Source of the DNA: Hyphomicrobiales bacterium
Lineage (GTDB): Bacteria; Pseudomonadota; Alphaproteobacteria; Rhizobiales; Rhizobiaceae
Reading direction: 5' to 3'
Assembly (NCBI GenBank): GCA_900470285.1
Contig: UCAG01000007.1
Location: 105,599-169,598 of the forward strand
DNA: 64,000 bases
Shown here: positions 48,421 through 57,413 of the stretch, piece after piece
Layout of the letters: each line of letters opens with the position of its first letter
How positions within the stretch are numbered: the first letter of the stretch is position 1
Notes under the pieces: generated by a model
Database searches by the model: none
What the model was told of the DNA's origin: nothing
Seen by the model: the letters and a program-made list of their open reading frames with translations, nothing else
Position numbers and translations under genes: made by a program

Positions 48421-49098
48421 TTATTTACAAGTGATTTCTATTCGGGTTGCGAAGAATTTTGACACGTCATTGGTCATCGCCGCTGCTTCGTCGAAAAATG
48501 CCTGTGTCAGGCTTTGCTGGTTCTGGGCAAGTGCCTCATCGGGATCAGGGCGGACAACGGCAGAACTGCAGCCGGACGGCATACCCTTCACCACCAGATC
48601 TTCGTCTTTCAGATAATCAATCGCCGTATAAAAAGTCGGATCATAGACGCCGAAACTGACTTTATGGCCGGGTTCCAGTTTCAGCGGTTTTTCCGGCTTG
48701 CTTTCAAACAGGACAATCAACTGATTATCCGGCAGATCGGCAATCAGATGCTCAGGCTTGTTCATGACAATATCTTTGCCATCCTGCGTAACTGTCTGAA
48801 AATATTTATATTCGGCTATGGATGTGTCGATCGTGGTGCTGAGTTCATTCAACTCGGCGCTGTCGAGTTTTAGCGTGCCTTTTTTGTCAAATTCCATCAG
48901 GACGGTCGATGAAAACAGATCATCAAAGCGCCAGACATGCGCCAGTTTCTCAACGGAACGATCCGGCGTGATGGTGATTTCCAGACGAGCTTCGGCAAAA
49001 ACATGCGGATGCGCTGATGCCGCGACAACACCCAGCCCTGTCATGAGACAGGTCAGACCGAGGACATTCAGTAAAGGCTTGTTTTTGCTACTGGTCAT
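48421..49098 (-). CDS. DUF1007 family periplasmic protein, partner of NicO
   Basis: 225 residues from ATG (a GTG five codons earlier is possible). A signal peptide (LGLTCLMTGLGVVAASA) leads to HPHVF, a conserved His-Pro-His that starts the mature protein and probably binds metal. The domain covers the rest. DUF1007 and NicO genes are regularly paired; the His-rich start suggests metal delivery. 74 bases separate it from NicO on the same strand. Confidence 0.88.
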   Translation of the reverse strand: MTSSKNKPLLNVLGLTCLMTGLGVVAASAHPHVFAEARLEITITPDRSVEKLAHVWRFDDLFSSTVLMEFDKKGTLKLDSAELNELSTTIDTSIAEYKYFQTVTQDGKDIVMNKPEHLIADLPDNQLIVLFESKPEKPLKLEPGHKVSFGVYDPTFYTAIDYLKDEDLVVKGMPSGCSSAVVRPDPDEALAQNQQSLTQAFFDEAAAMTNDVSKFFATRIEITCK

Positions 49099-49187
49099 GG
49101 AAACGAAAATCACTCTTTTGAGCGGTCAATGCTGGTTCGGAATTTGGAGAATGAGTGAGGCAAAACTACGACGACAGTCTACGGGGT

Positions 49188-50108
49188 TTACGCCTCGTCA
49201 TTGGTCAGTTCTTTGCACGGATTATCTTTGAACCATTTGGCGAGATAGTCCACCAGCAGGCGTACTTTGGCGGGCAGATAGGTACGGTGCGGGTAAACGG
49301 CATAAATACCACCGTCATTGAGCATGAAATCCCGCAGCACCGGTACAAGTGTGCCTTTATTCAATTCGCCATCGGCGACAAAACGCGGCAGAACGCTGAA
49401 GCCCAGACCTTTGACAGTCGCTGCCATCGTGGTGAGCGGGCTGTTCACCTCCAGCGGGCCACGAATAGCAACGGTCATCATCGAGCCGTCCTGATTGCGG
49501 AACTGCCAGTTATTGCGGGAACGGCTGTTGGTATCAATGATACAGGGCATTTCACGCAATTGCTCCGGTGTTTCCGGCATGCCCAGCTGTGCGATCAGAT
49601 CAGGAGAGGCACAGACAACGGTGTGAAACGCGCTCAGCCTTTTGGCGATCAGCGATGAATCCTGCAGGCGGGTGATGCGGATAGCAAGATCGAAACCCTC
49701 TTCAACCAGATCAACAAAACGGTCATCAAGGTGGATATCGAGCGCAATCTCCGGATGATCTGCGCAGAAATCAATCAGTGACATACCCAGTGAGGCATCG
49801 GCAAAACTGCGCGGGGCTGTCAGTTTGATCTTACCGCGTACATCACCGCTGCTTTCGGAGATGGAATCCTGAAGATCATCCAGCTCGCGCAAAATCTCCG
49901 TTGCACGGTGATAATAAGTGTGGCCGCTTTCGGTAAGCGAAAATTGCCGTGTTGTACGGTTCAGCAGCCGCACGCCCAGATCGTCTTCCAGCTCGCGGAC
50001 ATATTTGGACAGAAGGGCTTTGGAGCGGCCGATTTTGCGTGCTGCTGCGGAAAAGCCTTCGGCCTCCACAACATCAATAAAAGCACGCATCCGTGTGAGT
50101 GTGTCCAT
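49188..50108 (-). CDS. LysR-type transcriptional regulator
   Basis: 306 residues. The winged helix is at residues 3-62 (FSAAARKIGRSKALLSKYVRELEDDLGVRLLNRTTR), the substrate-binding domain from about 90. It belongs to the large CrgA/DsdC-like group. LysR genes often control a divergent neighbour; here the divergent unit is the speF leader and ornithine decarboxylase, but the 770-base gap makes that link weak. Effector unknown. Confidence 0.92.
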   Translation of the reverse strand: MDTLTRMRAFIDVVEAEGFSAAARKIGRSKALLSKYVRELEDDLGVRLLNRTTRQFSLTESGHTYYHRATEILRELDDLQDSISESSGDVRGKIKLTAPRSFADASLGMSLIDFCADHPEIALDIHLDDRFVDLVEEGFDLAIRITRLQDSSLIAKRLSAFHTVVCASPDLIAQLGMPETPEQLREMPCIIDTNSRSRNNWQFRNQDGSMMTVAIRGPLEVNSPLTTMAATVKGLGFSVLPRFVADGELNKGTLVPVLRDFMLNDGGIYAVYPHRTYLPAKVRLLVDYLAKWFKDNPCKELTNDEA

Positions 50109-50339
50109 AAGCTCTGCCCTCCAGATCAGCGACCAAACCGCACCATATATCGCGATCCTGAATATTCAAAATGTCTCAGAAATATCAAAGTGATTCGCTG
50201 TGCTGCTATCAATAAGACATTTGTTTTTATCCTCTACATAAAGCACTGCGCCGTATTTTGAATAAAGAAGTGATTTATTAACCAAAAAAAATCAAACCGG
50301 CGCAAATTTGTCATTGTGTGGACACATAAATCATCTTAT

Positions 50340-50650
50340 ATCGCCCTTGCCCAAAGTCGCACGTGCCTGTGGGTGTCCGCCGGTATTCTTAATGGAGAAT
50401 GACCCGGTACGGTAACCTGGACCTAACCGCTCCAGTTGATCTGATGGCCAACCATGGATCAAGGACACCTTGAAGCAACGACGGTGCGGGCCTTTCTGGT
50501 GTCTTCCGGCTCTCCACAGGTCGGGAACTCAAAGAGGCACACCCTCATTGCCCTAAGTGCGGAACCGGGTTTTCCCATTCCAAGCCAAGGCAGACAAAGC
50601 GGAAAAACGCTAAATTCAGGGCGTTGATCCATCTGCATATGTATTTGTTC
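50340..50650 (+). ncRNA. speF-type leader RNA upstream of ornithine decarboxylase
   Basis: Several stems can be drawn: ATTCT/AGAAT (50385-50400), CTGGA/TCCAG (50417-50435), GATC..ATGG/CCAT..GATC (50438-50460) and GGACACC/GGTGTC (50463-50503). The location before a Rhizobiales group IV decarboxylase gene matches Rfam speF. Such leaders are thought to tune polyamine synthesis. The boundaries given are approximate, since I could not run a covariance model. The rest of the 50109-50879 gap, including 50650-50870, shows no gene. Confidence 0.7.
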
Positions 50651-50879
50651 CGTGTTTCCTGCATCTCCAAAGGCCGGTTGCGCGAAGAACTGATTCATAT
50701 TTGCCGCAAGGCAGTTTGTCCCTCTGATGGCTTTTGATGCGTGTATGCGCAGGTATTTGCTCATCAGTCCTTTGAAACCATGCTCAACCTTGTGCGTCAT
50801 TGCACGGGGGCAGGCTTTCGCATCGCAAATGATATGAAGATGCGGCTTTTTACTGCTTATTGCAGTTCAGGAGATCAGG

Positions 50880-52010
50880 ATGGCTACACAGCGCATTATC
50901 GACTTTCTCGCCACCCGACGTCCGGAAGGCCCTTGCCTTGTCGTTGACCTCGACGTTGTGCGTGAAAATTATGAACATTTTGAAAAGGCTCTGCCAGCCT
51001 CGCGCATTTTCTATGCGGTAAAGGCAAATCCTGCACCGCAGATTCTGTCGCTGCTCGCCTCCATGGGCTCGAACTTCGACACAGCTTCGGTTGCGGAAAT
51101 TGAAATGGCACTCAATGCCGGTGCAACACCTGACCGCATTTCTTATGGCAACACCATCAAGAAAGAGCGCGATATTGCACGCGCCTATGAATATGGCATT
51201 CGCCTCTATGCTGTTGATTGCGTTGCAGAAGTGGAAAAGGTTGCCCGTGCTGCTCCGGGTTCCCGCGTATTCTGCCGTATTCTCGCCGATGGTGAAGGTG
51301 CTGAATGGCCACTGTCGCGCAAATTCGGCTGTGTTCCGGAAATGGCTGTTGATGTGCTGCGCGCAGCGCATCAGCTGGGTCTGGATGCCTATGGCGTATC
51401 GTTCCATGTCGGTTCACAGCAGACTGATCTGACTGCTTGGGATCGTGCTCTGGCCGATACCAAAGGTGTGTTCGACTTGCTGGCCAAAGAAGGCATCAAC
51501 CTGCGTATGGTCAATATGGGCGGTGGCTTCCCGACACGTTATCTCAAAGATATCCCGACTGCACAGGCCTATGGCGAAGCTATTTTCGACGCACTGAGCC
51601 GTCATTTCGGCAATCGTCTGCCGGAAACCATTATCGAGCCAGGCCGTGGCATGGTTGGTAATGCCGGTGTGATCAAAACCGAAGTGGTTCTGGTTTCCCG
51701 CAAAGCCGACAATGACAATCGCTGGGTCTATCTCGATATCGGTAAATTCGGCGGTCTGGCTGAAACCATGGATGAAGCGATCCGTTATCAGATCGTGACT
51801 CCGCGTGACGGTGATACTCTGGAACCTTGCGTTCTGGCAGGTCCGACCTGCGACAGCGCCGATGTGATGTATGAAAAGGCACCTTATCCGTTGCCGGTCT
51901 CGCTGACCATTGGCGATGAAGTGCTTATCGAAGGCACCGGCGCTTACACAACGACCTATTCGGCTGTTGCGTTTAACGGTTTTGAACCGCTGCGCTCTTA
52001 TGTGATCTGA
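50880..52010 (+). CDS. odc: Ornithine/lysine decarboxylase, PLP fold type III
   Basis: 376 residues, alanine-racemase-like barrel. The PLP Lys is in FYAVKANP (near residue 47), the HVGS and NMGGGFP glycine loop bind phosphate, and GPTCDSADV carries the active Cys of the second subunit. It makes putrescine (and perhaps cadaverine). AGGAG lies seven bases before ATG. A leader RNA precedes it and a hairpin follows at 52064. The group is the eukaryote-like class found in Rhizobiales. Confidence 0.95.
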   Translation: MATQRIIDFLATRRPEGPCLVVDLDVVRENYEHFEKALPASRIFYAVKANPAPQILSLLASMGSNFDTASVAEIEMALNAGATPDRISYGNTIKKERDIARAYEYGIRLYAVDCVAEVEKVARAAPGSRVFCRILADGEGAEWPLSRKFGCVPEMAVDVLRAAHQLGLDAYGVSFHVGSQQTDLTAWDRALADTKGVFDLLAKEGINLRMVNMGGGFPTRYLKDIPTAQAYGEAIFDALSRHFGNRLPETIIEPGRGMVGNAGVIKTEVVLVSRKADNDNRWVYLDIGKFGGLAETMDEAIRYQIVTPRDGDTLEPCVLAGPTCDSADVMYEKAPYPLPVSLTIGDEVLIEGTGAYTTTYSAVAFNGFEPLRSYVI

Positions 52011-52063
52011 TACTGATATGCGTCTCGACAGGGACGCATATTCAGCTCCACATTGCGAATGAT

Positions 52064-52086
52064 ACCGGTGGAAGAATTCCACCGGT
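52064..52086 (+). terminator. Hairpin downstream of the ornithine decarboxylase gene
   Basis: ACCGGTGGAA, loop GAA, TTCCACCGGT, a perfect 10-base stem. The sequence after it (CTTGTC) is not a T run, so termination is only likely. Confidence 0.5.
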
Positions 52087-52168
52087 CTTGTCACATAACA
52101 TTTTTGCTTTGTGTTTATCCTCATACATATGTGTGAGGAAACAATGTCCCTTACCGCTTTGTTCTAGC

Positions 52169-52189
52169 GCATTTGCCTCACGCAAATGC
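52169..52189 (+). repeat. Hairpin in the 5' region of the acetyltransferase gene
   Basis: GCATTTGC, loop CTCAC, GCAAATGC. It lies 17 bases before the ATG and close to the AAGG ribosome site. It may be part of a palindromic repeat or a translational control hairpin. Confidence 0.4.
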
Positions 52190-52205
52190 TTTAAGGTTCA
52201 CGCTG

Positions 52206-52823
52206 ATGTCTGCTTCTTCTGTTGCGGTCGGAACCACGGCTGAATTGTCAGCCGCGCAAGTCACTGCTCCGGCACCGGTCTCGTTTAGTATTGCGCATGA
52301 AACGTCTGCGGACAGCAGTGCGCGTGAAGCTTTGCTCGATCATGTTATGGGCGAGGGACGCAAGCGCAAATCATCGGAAAAGCTGCGCCGTAAACGCGTT
52401 CCTGCCTATGGGCTGGCATTGATTGCCCGCGATCCGCATGGAGTGATGATCGGCAGTGTCCGGCTCTGGCATATTTCTGCCGGTAAAAAAGCCGGCGGAG
52501 AAGCTGTGCCTGCTTTGCTGCTGGGGCCTTTGGCGGTTGAGACAATCTATGCGGGGCGGGGTGTCGGCGCTGCATTGATGCGTCAGGCTATTCACAATGC
52601 GCAGGCGCTTGGCCATAAGGCGATTTTGCTGGTGGGAGACCCTGAATATTATGGCCGTTTCGGCTTTACCGGCAGTAAAATGGCTGGTCTGGCTATGCCG
52701 GGGCCTGTGGAACGTCATCGTTTTCTGGCACTGGAGCTGGAAGAAAACTATCTGGATGGTGCATCCGGTGTGCTGACCGCTACCGGCAAGCCGATTGCTG
52801 ACCGGCAGACCACCGCCGTTTGA
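52206..52823 (+). CDS. GNAT N-acetyltransferase, YhbS-like
   Basis: 205 residues from the ATG. An Ala/Thr-rich N-terminal arm of about 25 residues precedes the acetyl-CoA fold: LGPLAVETIYAGRGVGAALMRQAI (P-loop-like, RGxGxA) and GDPEYYGRFGF. A polyamine-related acetyltransferase would fit its place after ornithine decarboxylase, but that is speculation. A terminator-like hairpin follows. Confidence 0.82.
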   Translation: MSASSVAVGTTAELSAAQVTAPAPVSFSIAHETSADSSAREALLDHVMGEGRKRKSSEKLRRKRVPAYGLALIARDPHGVMIGSVRLWHISAGKKAGGEAVPALLLGPLAVETIYAGRGVGAALMRQAIHNAQALGHKAILLVGDPEYYGRFGFTGSKMAGLAMPGPVERHRFLALELEENYLDGASGVLTATGKPIADRQTTAV

Positions 52824-52846
52824 ATATTACGCATTTTAAAGAAAAT

Positions 52847-52893
52847 AACCGGTTTCAGCTGTCAGTCTCTGCTTTCAGTTGAAACCGGTTTTG
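52847..52893 (+). terminator. Terminator-like hairpin between the acetyltransferase gene and gnd
   Basis: AACCGGTTTCAGCT facing AGTTGAAACCGGTT (one G-T wobble) with a 16-base loop, then TTTT and G. The T run is short. Confidence 0.55.
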
Positions 52894-52968
52894 AATAGCA
52901 TACCTATATAGAACGAAGAATTATGCTCCGGCTATTTTACCGGAAAGTTCACATATAGGGAAAACAGA

Positions 52969-54387
52969 ATGCAACTGGCTGATATCGGACTGATCGGGCT
53001 TGGCGTCATGGGTTCTAATCTGGCGCTCAATATTGCTGAAAAAGGATATCGGGTTGCAGTTTATGACCGTGAAGCGCCGGTATTAGAAAAATTTTACGCT
53101 TCCAGCGGTGAGTTGCAGGAACGCATTATTCCCTGTGCGACTATGGAACAGCTCAGCCAGAATATTGCCAGGCCGCGTCCGATTATCATGCTGATTAAAG
53201 CAGGTAGTCCGGTTGATACGGAAATGGCCAAGCTCAAGATCTTTCTGGAAAAAGGCGACATTATTATTGATTCCGGCAATTCCGATTACCGCGATACGGT
53301 GCGTCGTCTGAATTCACTCGGCGAAAATGATCCAACTTTTGTTGGCATGGGCATTTCCGGTGGTGCGGAAGGTGCGCGTAACGGCCCGTCAATGATGGTG
53401 GGTGGTACGCCTGAAGCCTATGCGCGGATTGAGCCGATTTTGGATGCGGTTGCCGCGCGTTATAAAGGCAAACCATGCAGTGCGCGTATGGGGCCGGATG
53501 GTGCGGGGCATTTCGTCAAAACCATTCATAACGGTATTGAATATGCCGATATGCAGATGATTGCGGAAATTTATGGCATTTTGCGTGATGTTTGCGGTTT
53601 GAAGGCTGAAGAAATCGCGCCGATTTTTGCAAAATGGAATACAGGTGCGCTGAATTCCTATCTCATTGAAATTACGGCAGAAGTGTTGAAAGCGCTTGAT
53701 CCTGAAACCGGAAAGCCGGTGCCTGATATTATTCTGGATGCTGCAGGACAAAAGGGTACCGGACGCTGGGCAGCTATTGAAAGTCAGATTCTCGGTGTTC
53801 CGGCGACAGGTATTGAAGCCGCTGTTGCTGCACGCTCGATATCCTCCCTGATTGCACAACGACAAAAACTGGCAGATGTCTATGGCGAGCCGGTACAGAC
53901 AGGATCGATCAAGGCGGATCAGGCTTTTATTGATGCACTGGAGCAGGCATTGCTGGCCGCAAAGATTGCGGCCTATGCGCAGGGCTTTGCGGTGATGGCC
54001 GCGGCCTCACAGGAGCATCAGTGGAATTTGCCACTGGCAACGATTGCACGTATCTGGCGCGCCGGTTGTATTATCCGCTCACAGTTTCTCGATGAAATCG
54101 GTGAGGCTTTTGCTGCGGGTGAGGTGGATAATCTGCTTCTGGCGCCTGCATTTGTTGAGCAAATGAGCGTGGCTGCCCAAAGTCTTCGTCAGGTTGTGGC
54201 TGCCGCGGTGACTGCCGGTGTGCCGGTACCGGCACTGAGCTCTGCGATCAGCTATTTTGACGGGTTCCGCCAGAAACGCGGTTCAGCCAATTTGATTCAG
54301 GCGCAGCGTGATTTCTTCGGGGCGCATGGTTTCAAAAGAATCGACAAAGACGGTGACTTCCACGGCCCTTGGGGCGACGGACTGTAA
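52969..54387 (+). CDS. gnd: 6-phosphogluconate dehydrogenase (NADP, decarboxylating)
   Basis: 472 residues. NAD(P) site GLGVMGSNLALNIAEKG at the N-terminus, Lys/Glu catalytic region HFVKTIHNGIEYADMQ, and the C-terminal sugar-binding SYFDGFRQKRG. It makes ribulose-5-phosphate and NADPH in the oxidative pentose phosphate path. This is the long, dimeric class. Ribulose-5-phosphate is the substrate of the KdsD-type isomerase also found in this window. Confidence 0.95.
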   Translation: MQLADIGLIGLGVMGSNLALNIAEKGYRVAVYDREAPVLEKFYASSGELQERIIPCATMEQLSQNIARPRPIIMLIKAGSPVDTEMAKLKIFLEKGDIIIDSGNSDYRDTVRRLNSLGENDPTFVGMGISGGAEGARNGPSMMVGGTPEAYARIEPILDAVAARYKGKPCSARMGPDGAGHFVKTIHNGIEYADMQMIAEIYGILRDVCGLKAEEIAPIFAKWNTGALNSYLIEITAEVLKALDPETGKPVPDIILDAAGQKGTGRWAAIESQILGVPATGIEAAVAARSISSLIAQRQKLADVYGEPVQTGSIKADQAFIDALEQALLAAKIAAYAQGFAVMAAASQEHQWNLPLATIARIWRAGCIIRSQFLDEIGEAFAAGEVDNLLLAPAFVEQMSVAAQSLRQVVAAAVTAGVPVPALSSAISYFDGFRQKRGSANLIQAQRDFFGAHGFKRIDKDGDFHGPWGDGL

Positions 54388-54411
54388 TTGCACCTTGTTA
54401 CAGGACAAGAA

Positions 54412-54443
54412 AAAGGCCGGAACATTAGTTCAGGCCTTTATTT
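54412..54443. terminator. Terminator between gnd and the ABC importer
   Basis: AAAGGCCGGAAC, loop ATTA, GTTCAGGCCTTT with one mismatch, then TATTTTT. As on the left side serve the minus strand. Confidence 0.8.
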
Positions 54444-55505
54444 TTATTTTCCCAGAACCAATAAATCCTGTGCAGCAAAATGGACAGTGATTTTGTCACC
54501 ATGCTGCGGCGGGCGCATCGCCGGATTGTTGAAACTGTCGAAAGATAGTTGATTTGCATCCAGTGTGACACGGGTACGAATGACCGAGCCTAAGAAATGT
54601 ACATCCTGCACAATGACTTCAACACTGCTGTCGCGGGCAGGGGAGGCATCAAGGCTGATGGTTTCCGGCCTCAGAGCCAGAGTGACCGCATCACCTTTGC
54701 TGTAAGATGTCAATGATTGCGGGACGGTGATAGTGGTGCCGCCAAGATCAGCTTTATTCTGCTGCGGGTCAGTGACACGGGCTTCCAGCATATTGAGCGT
54801 GCCGACAAAAGATGCCACAAAACGGGTTGTAGGACGGTTGTAAATATCAAACGGTGTGCCGATCTGATCCGCTTTGCCTTCATGCATCACCACGATCCGG
54901 TCGGAAATAGACAGTGCTTCTTCCTGATCGTGGGTAACAAATACGGTTGTGATGCCAAGCTGACGCTGAATGGCGCGGATTTCTTCACGCAATGAAATAC
55001 GAATTTTCGCATCCAGTGCTGAGAGCGGTTCATCGAGCAGCAGAACCTGCGGTTTGGTTGCCAAGGCACGGGCGAGAGCAACACGCTGCTGCTGTCCGCC
55101 TGACATCTGATAAGGGAAGCGGTCTGCCAGATGTTCAAGGCGGATCAGTTCAAGCATTTCCTTAACTGTTGCATCAATCTCGGCTTTAGGTTTGCCTGAA
55201 ACCCGCAAACCAAAAGCAACATTTTGTGCGACAGTCATATTAGGAAACAGCGCATAGGCCTGAAACACCATGCCGATATTGCGCTTGTTCGGTTTGAGAT
55301 CGACCACATCCTGACCGTTGATCTCGATCACACCCTGATCGGGAGATTCAAAGCCGGCAATCATGCGCAGAACCGTGGTTTTACCGCAGCCTGATGGACC
55401 GAGAAACGAGATGAACTCGCCTTTTTCAACTGCCAGACTGAAATCATGGACAACAGTATTAGCGCCGAAGCTTTTTTTGAGATTATTAATATTGAGAAAA
55501 GCCAT
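54444..55505 (-). CDS. ABC importer ATPase (PotA/FbpC type)
   Basis: 353 residues. Walker A is GPSGCGKTTVLR, signature MSGGQQQRVALARAL, Walker B VLLLDEPLSALD, switch His in FVTHDQEE. A TOBE domain follows from about residue 240. It energises the importer of the three genes upstream, and lies 3 bases after the second permease gene. Confidence 0.92.
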   Translation of the reverse strand: MAFLNINNLKKSFGANTVVHDFSLAVEKGEFISFLGPSGCGKTTVLRMIAGFESPDQGVIEINGQDVVDLKPNKRNIGMVFQAYALFPNMTVAQNVAFGLRVSGKPKAEIDATVKEMLELIRLEHLADRFPYQMSGGQQQRVALARALATKPQVLLLDEPLSALDAKIRISLREEIRAIQRQLGITTVFVTHDQEEALSISDRIVVMHEGKADQIGTPFDIYNRPTTRFVASFVGTLNMLEARVTDPQQNKADLGGTTITVPQSLTSYSKGDAVTLALRPETISLDASPARDSSVEVIVQDVHFLGSVIRTRVTLDANQLSFDSFNNPAMRPPQHGDKITVHFAAQDLLVLGK

Positions 55506-55508
55506 GAC

Positions 55509-56312
55509 TTAATTGCCTGCTGTCTTAAATTTGGAGAAGCGGGTGACAAGCTGGAGCATAATCATGCTCAGCCATGTGATGCCGAAGGCAATGATTGCCA
55601 GTGCTGACGGTTCATAAGCGCGGTTTGCACCGACAAGCTGCAAATAAGGACCAAAAGCCGGACGATTGAGCAGCGAAGCCAGTGTAAATTCGCCGATGAC
55701 GATCGCAAAGGTAATGAATGCACCGCTCATAACGCCGGAAAGCACATTCGGGAAAATCACCTTGAACAGAATAGTCGGCCAGCCTGCGCCCAGACTTTCC
55801 GCGGCTTCTGTCAGCGTGCGAACATCAATTGTGCGCATAGCCGTATCAATCGAGCGATACATATAAGGCAGCGCCAGAGTCACATAGCCGAACATCAGCA
55901 GAATATCGGTTGCGCGCGTTGATCCTGTAAATGGCAGCCATGAGGACGAGTTATAAATTCGCAAATAGCCGAACACGATAACAATCGCCGGAATAACCAG
56001 CGGCATCAGCGTGATAAATTCAATGACCGGACGCAGATACGGCATGCGCAGACGCACCCAATAGGCTGTCGGTACGACCAGCAACACGCCGAAAATAATC
56101 GTCATGATGGCCAGCATGATGGAATAGCCGAAGGTCGCCTGAAAATTCGGGTCAGTCAGCACAACGCGGTAAGCGTCAAAAGAATATTCACCACGACGCA
56201 TACGCAGGGAAAATTCAAATGTACCGATCAGTGGCACAACGAAATAGATCGCGCCGATCAGAAAGGCGATCCATGCGCCAAGGGTTTTAGGAATGAAATA
56301 TTTCAGCTTCAT
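55509..56312 (-). CDS. ABC importer permease 2
   Basis: 267 residues, six helices with the EAA loop (EAAESLGAGWPTILFKVIFP). The ATG at 56312 overlaps the stop of permease 1 by four bases (ATGA); a GTG three codons earlier is less likely. Type matches the PotC/FbpB2 group. Confidence 0.9.
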   Translation of the reverse strand: MKLKYFIPKTLGAWIAFLIGAIYFVVPLIGTFEFSLRMRRGEYSFDAYRVVLTDPNFQATFGYSIMLAIMTIIFGVLLVVPTAYWVRLRMPYLRPVIEFITLMPLVIPAIVIVFGYLRIYNSSSWLPFTGSTRATDILLMFGYVTLALPYMYRSIDTAMRTIDVRTLTEAAESLGAGWPTILFKVIFPNVLSGVMSGAFITFAIVIGEFTLASLLNRPAFGPYLQLVGANRAYEPSALAIIAFGITWLSMIMLQLVTRFSKFKTAGN

Positions 56313-57211
56313 TTCTGCCACCGTTCTGCACGCATACGCAGCCAGATATAGAGCAGATTGGAAATGCCGGTAATCAGGATCATGCCGAGTGCCAGTGCAT
56401 AGCCGAGATTCTGATTGTGCAGAACATCGCCGCGAATCTGCGCATAAAGCAAGATCGGTACAATATTCAGCGAAGAACCGGTCAGCGCATAGGCCGTTGC
56501 AATGGCACCAAAGGCATTGGCAAACAGCAACAGGCTGGTACCGAGCAGGCTAGGCCAGAGAATCGGAAAGGCCACCATGCGCCAATATTGGAATGTTGTT
56601 GCGCCGAGAATAGATGAAGCCTCGCGCCATTCTTTTTTCAGACCGTCCAGAGCAGGGGTGAGGATCAGCACCATCAGCGGAATCTGGAAGAACAGATAGG
56701 TCAGTGTCAGGCCGAAAAAGCTTAGCAGGTTAAAGCCGGTGGCATAGAGATTGAAGCCGAACCATTCGCGCAGCAAAATCGTAACAAAACCGGTGCGGCC
56801 TAGCGTGGCAAGAAAGGCGAAAGCCAGCGGCACGCCGGCAAAATTGGATGCCACCCCCGAGAATGTGAGCACAGTCGGGCGCAGAAAACGGGGCAGTTTA
56901 CCCAGTACAATCGCCCATGCCATGAATGACCCGATCACAGCGCCACCCAAAGCGGAGGCAAAGCTGATTTTGATCGAGACCCAATAGGCGCTCATAATGC
57001 CGGGTTCAAACAGATCTATAATATTTTGCAGAGTGAAATTACCCTGACTATCCTGAAATGCACCGACAACCAGATACATGGTCGGCCAGAGCAGAAACAG
57101 AATTGCGAAGGCGAAAAACGGGGCAACACCGAGCCACTCTAAGGGCAGACGGCGCTTGGCGCGTCGCACAGGGGGCGTGTCAGATGTTATGCCATTGCTG
57201 GACAGGCTCAT
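56309..57211 (-). CDS. ABC importer permease 1
   Basis: 300 residues. A basic cytoplasmic start is followed by six helices, with an EAA loop WREASSILGATTFQYWRMVAFP. The chosen ATG has only a weak ribosome site; the frame remains open 26 codons further without family support. Pairs with permease 2. Confidence 0.88.
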   Translation of the reverse strand: MSLSSNGITSDTPPVRRAKRRLPLEWLGVAPFFAFAILFLLWPTMYLVVGAFQDSQGNFTLQNIIDLFEPGIMSAYWVSIKISFASALGGAVIGSFMAWAIVLGKLPRFLRPTVLTFSGVASNFAGVPLAFAFLATLGRTGFVTILLREWFGFNLYATGFNLLSFFGLTLTYLFFQIPLMVLILTPALDGLKKEWREASSILGATTFQYWRMVAFPILWPSLLGTSLLLFANAFGAIATAYALTGSSLNIVPILLYAQIRGDVLHNQNLGYALALGMILITGISNLLYIWLRMRAERWQK

Positions 57212-57413
57212 ATGATTTTTGCTTTTTATCGTCTGCGTCGGTGATGGCTTCCGCAGATTGAGGTGCTGAAATCTGCAGGCATACAGCAATGTTCAGATTG
57301 CGGTGCCGGCTGAGTTATTTTTTATGATGATATGTGTCGTATAAAAATGCAAATTGCAAAACCTGTTACGGGCGGACGATGCCGCCCGTAACAGCAGCAT
57401 TTAGCTGTTCAGC

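Noticed and set aside
49099..49187. Cobalamin riboswitch before DUF1007/NicO
   Set aside because: The gap is too short and lacks a B12-box sequence.
50459..50800. A 113-codon minus-strand frame opposite the speF leader
   Set aside because: It lies fully inside the conserved structured RNA and has no ribosome site or family resemblance.
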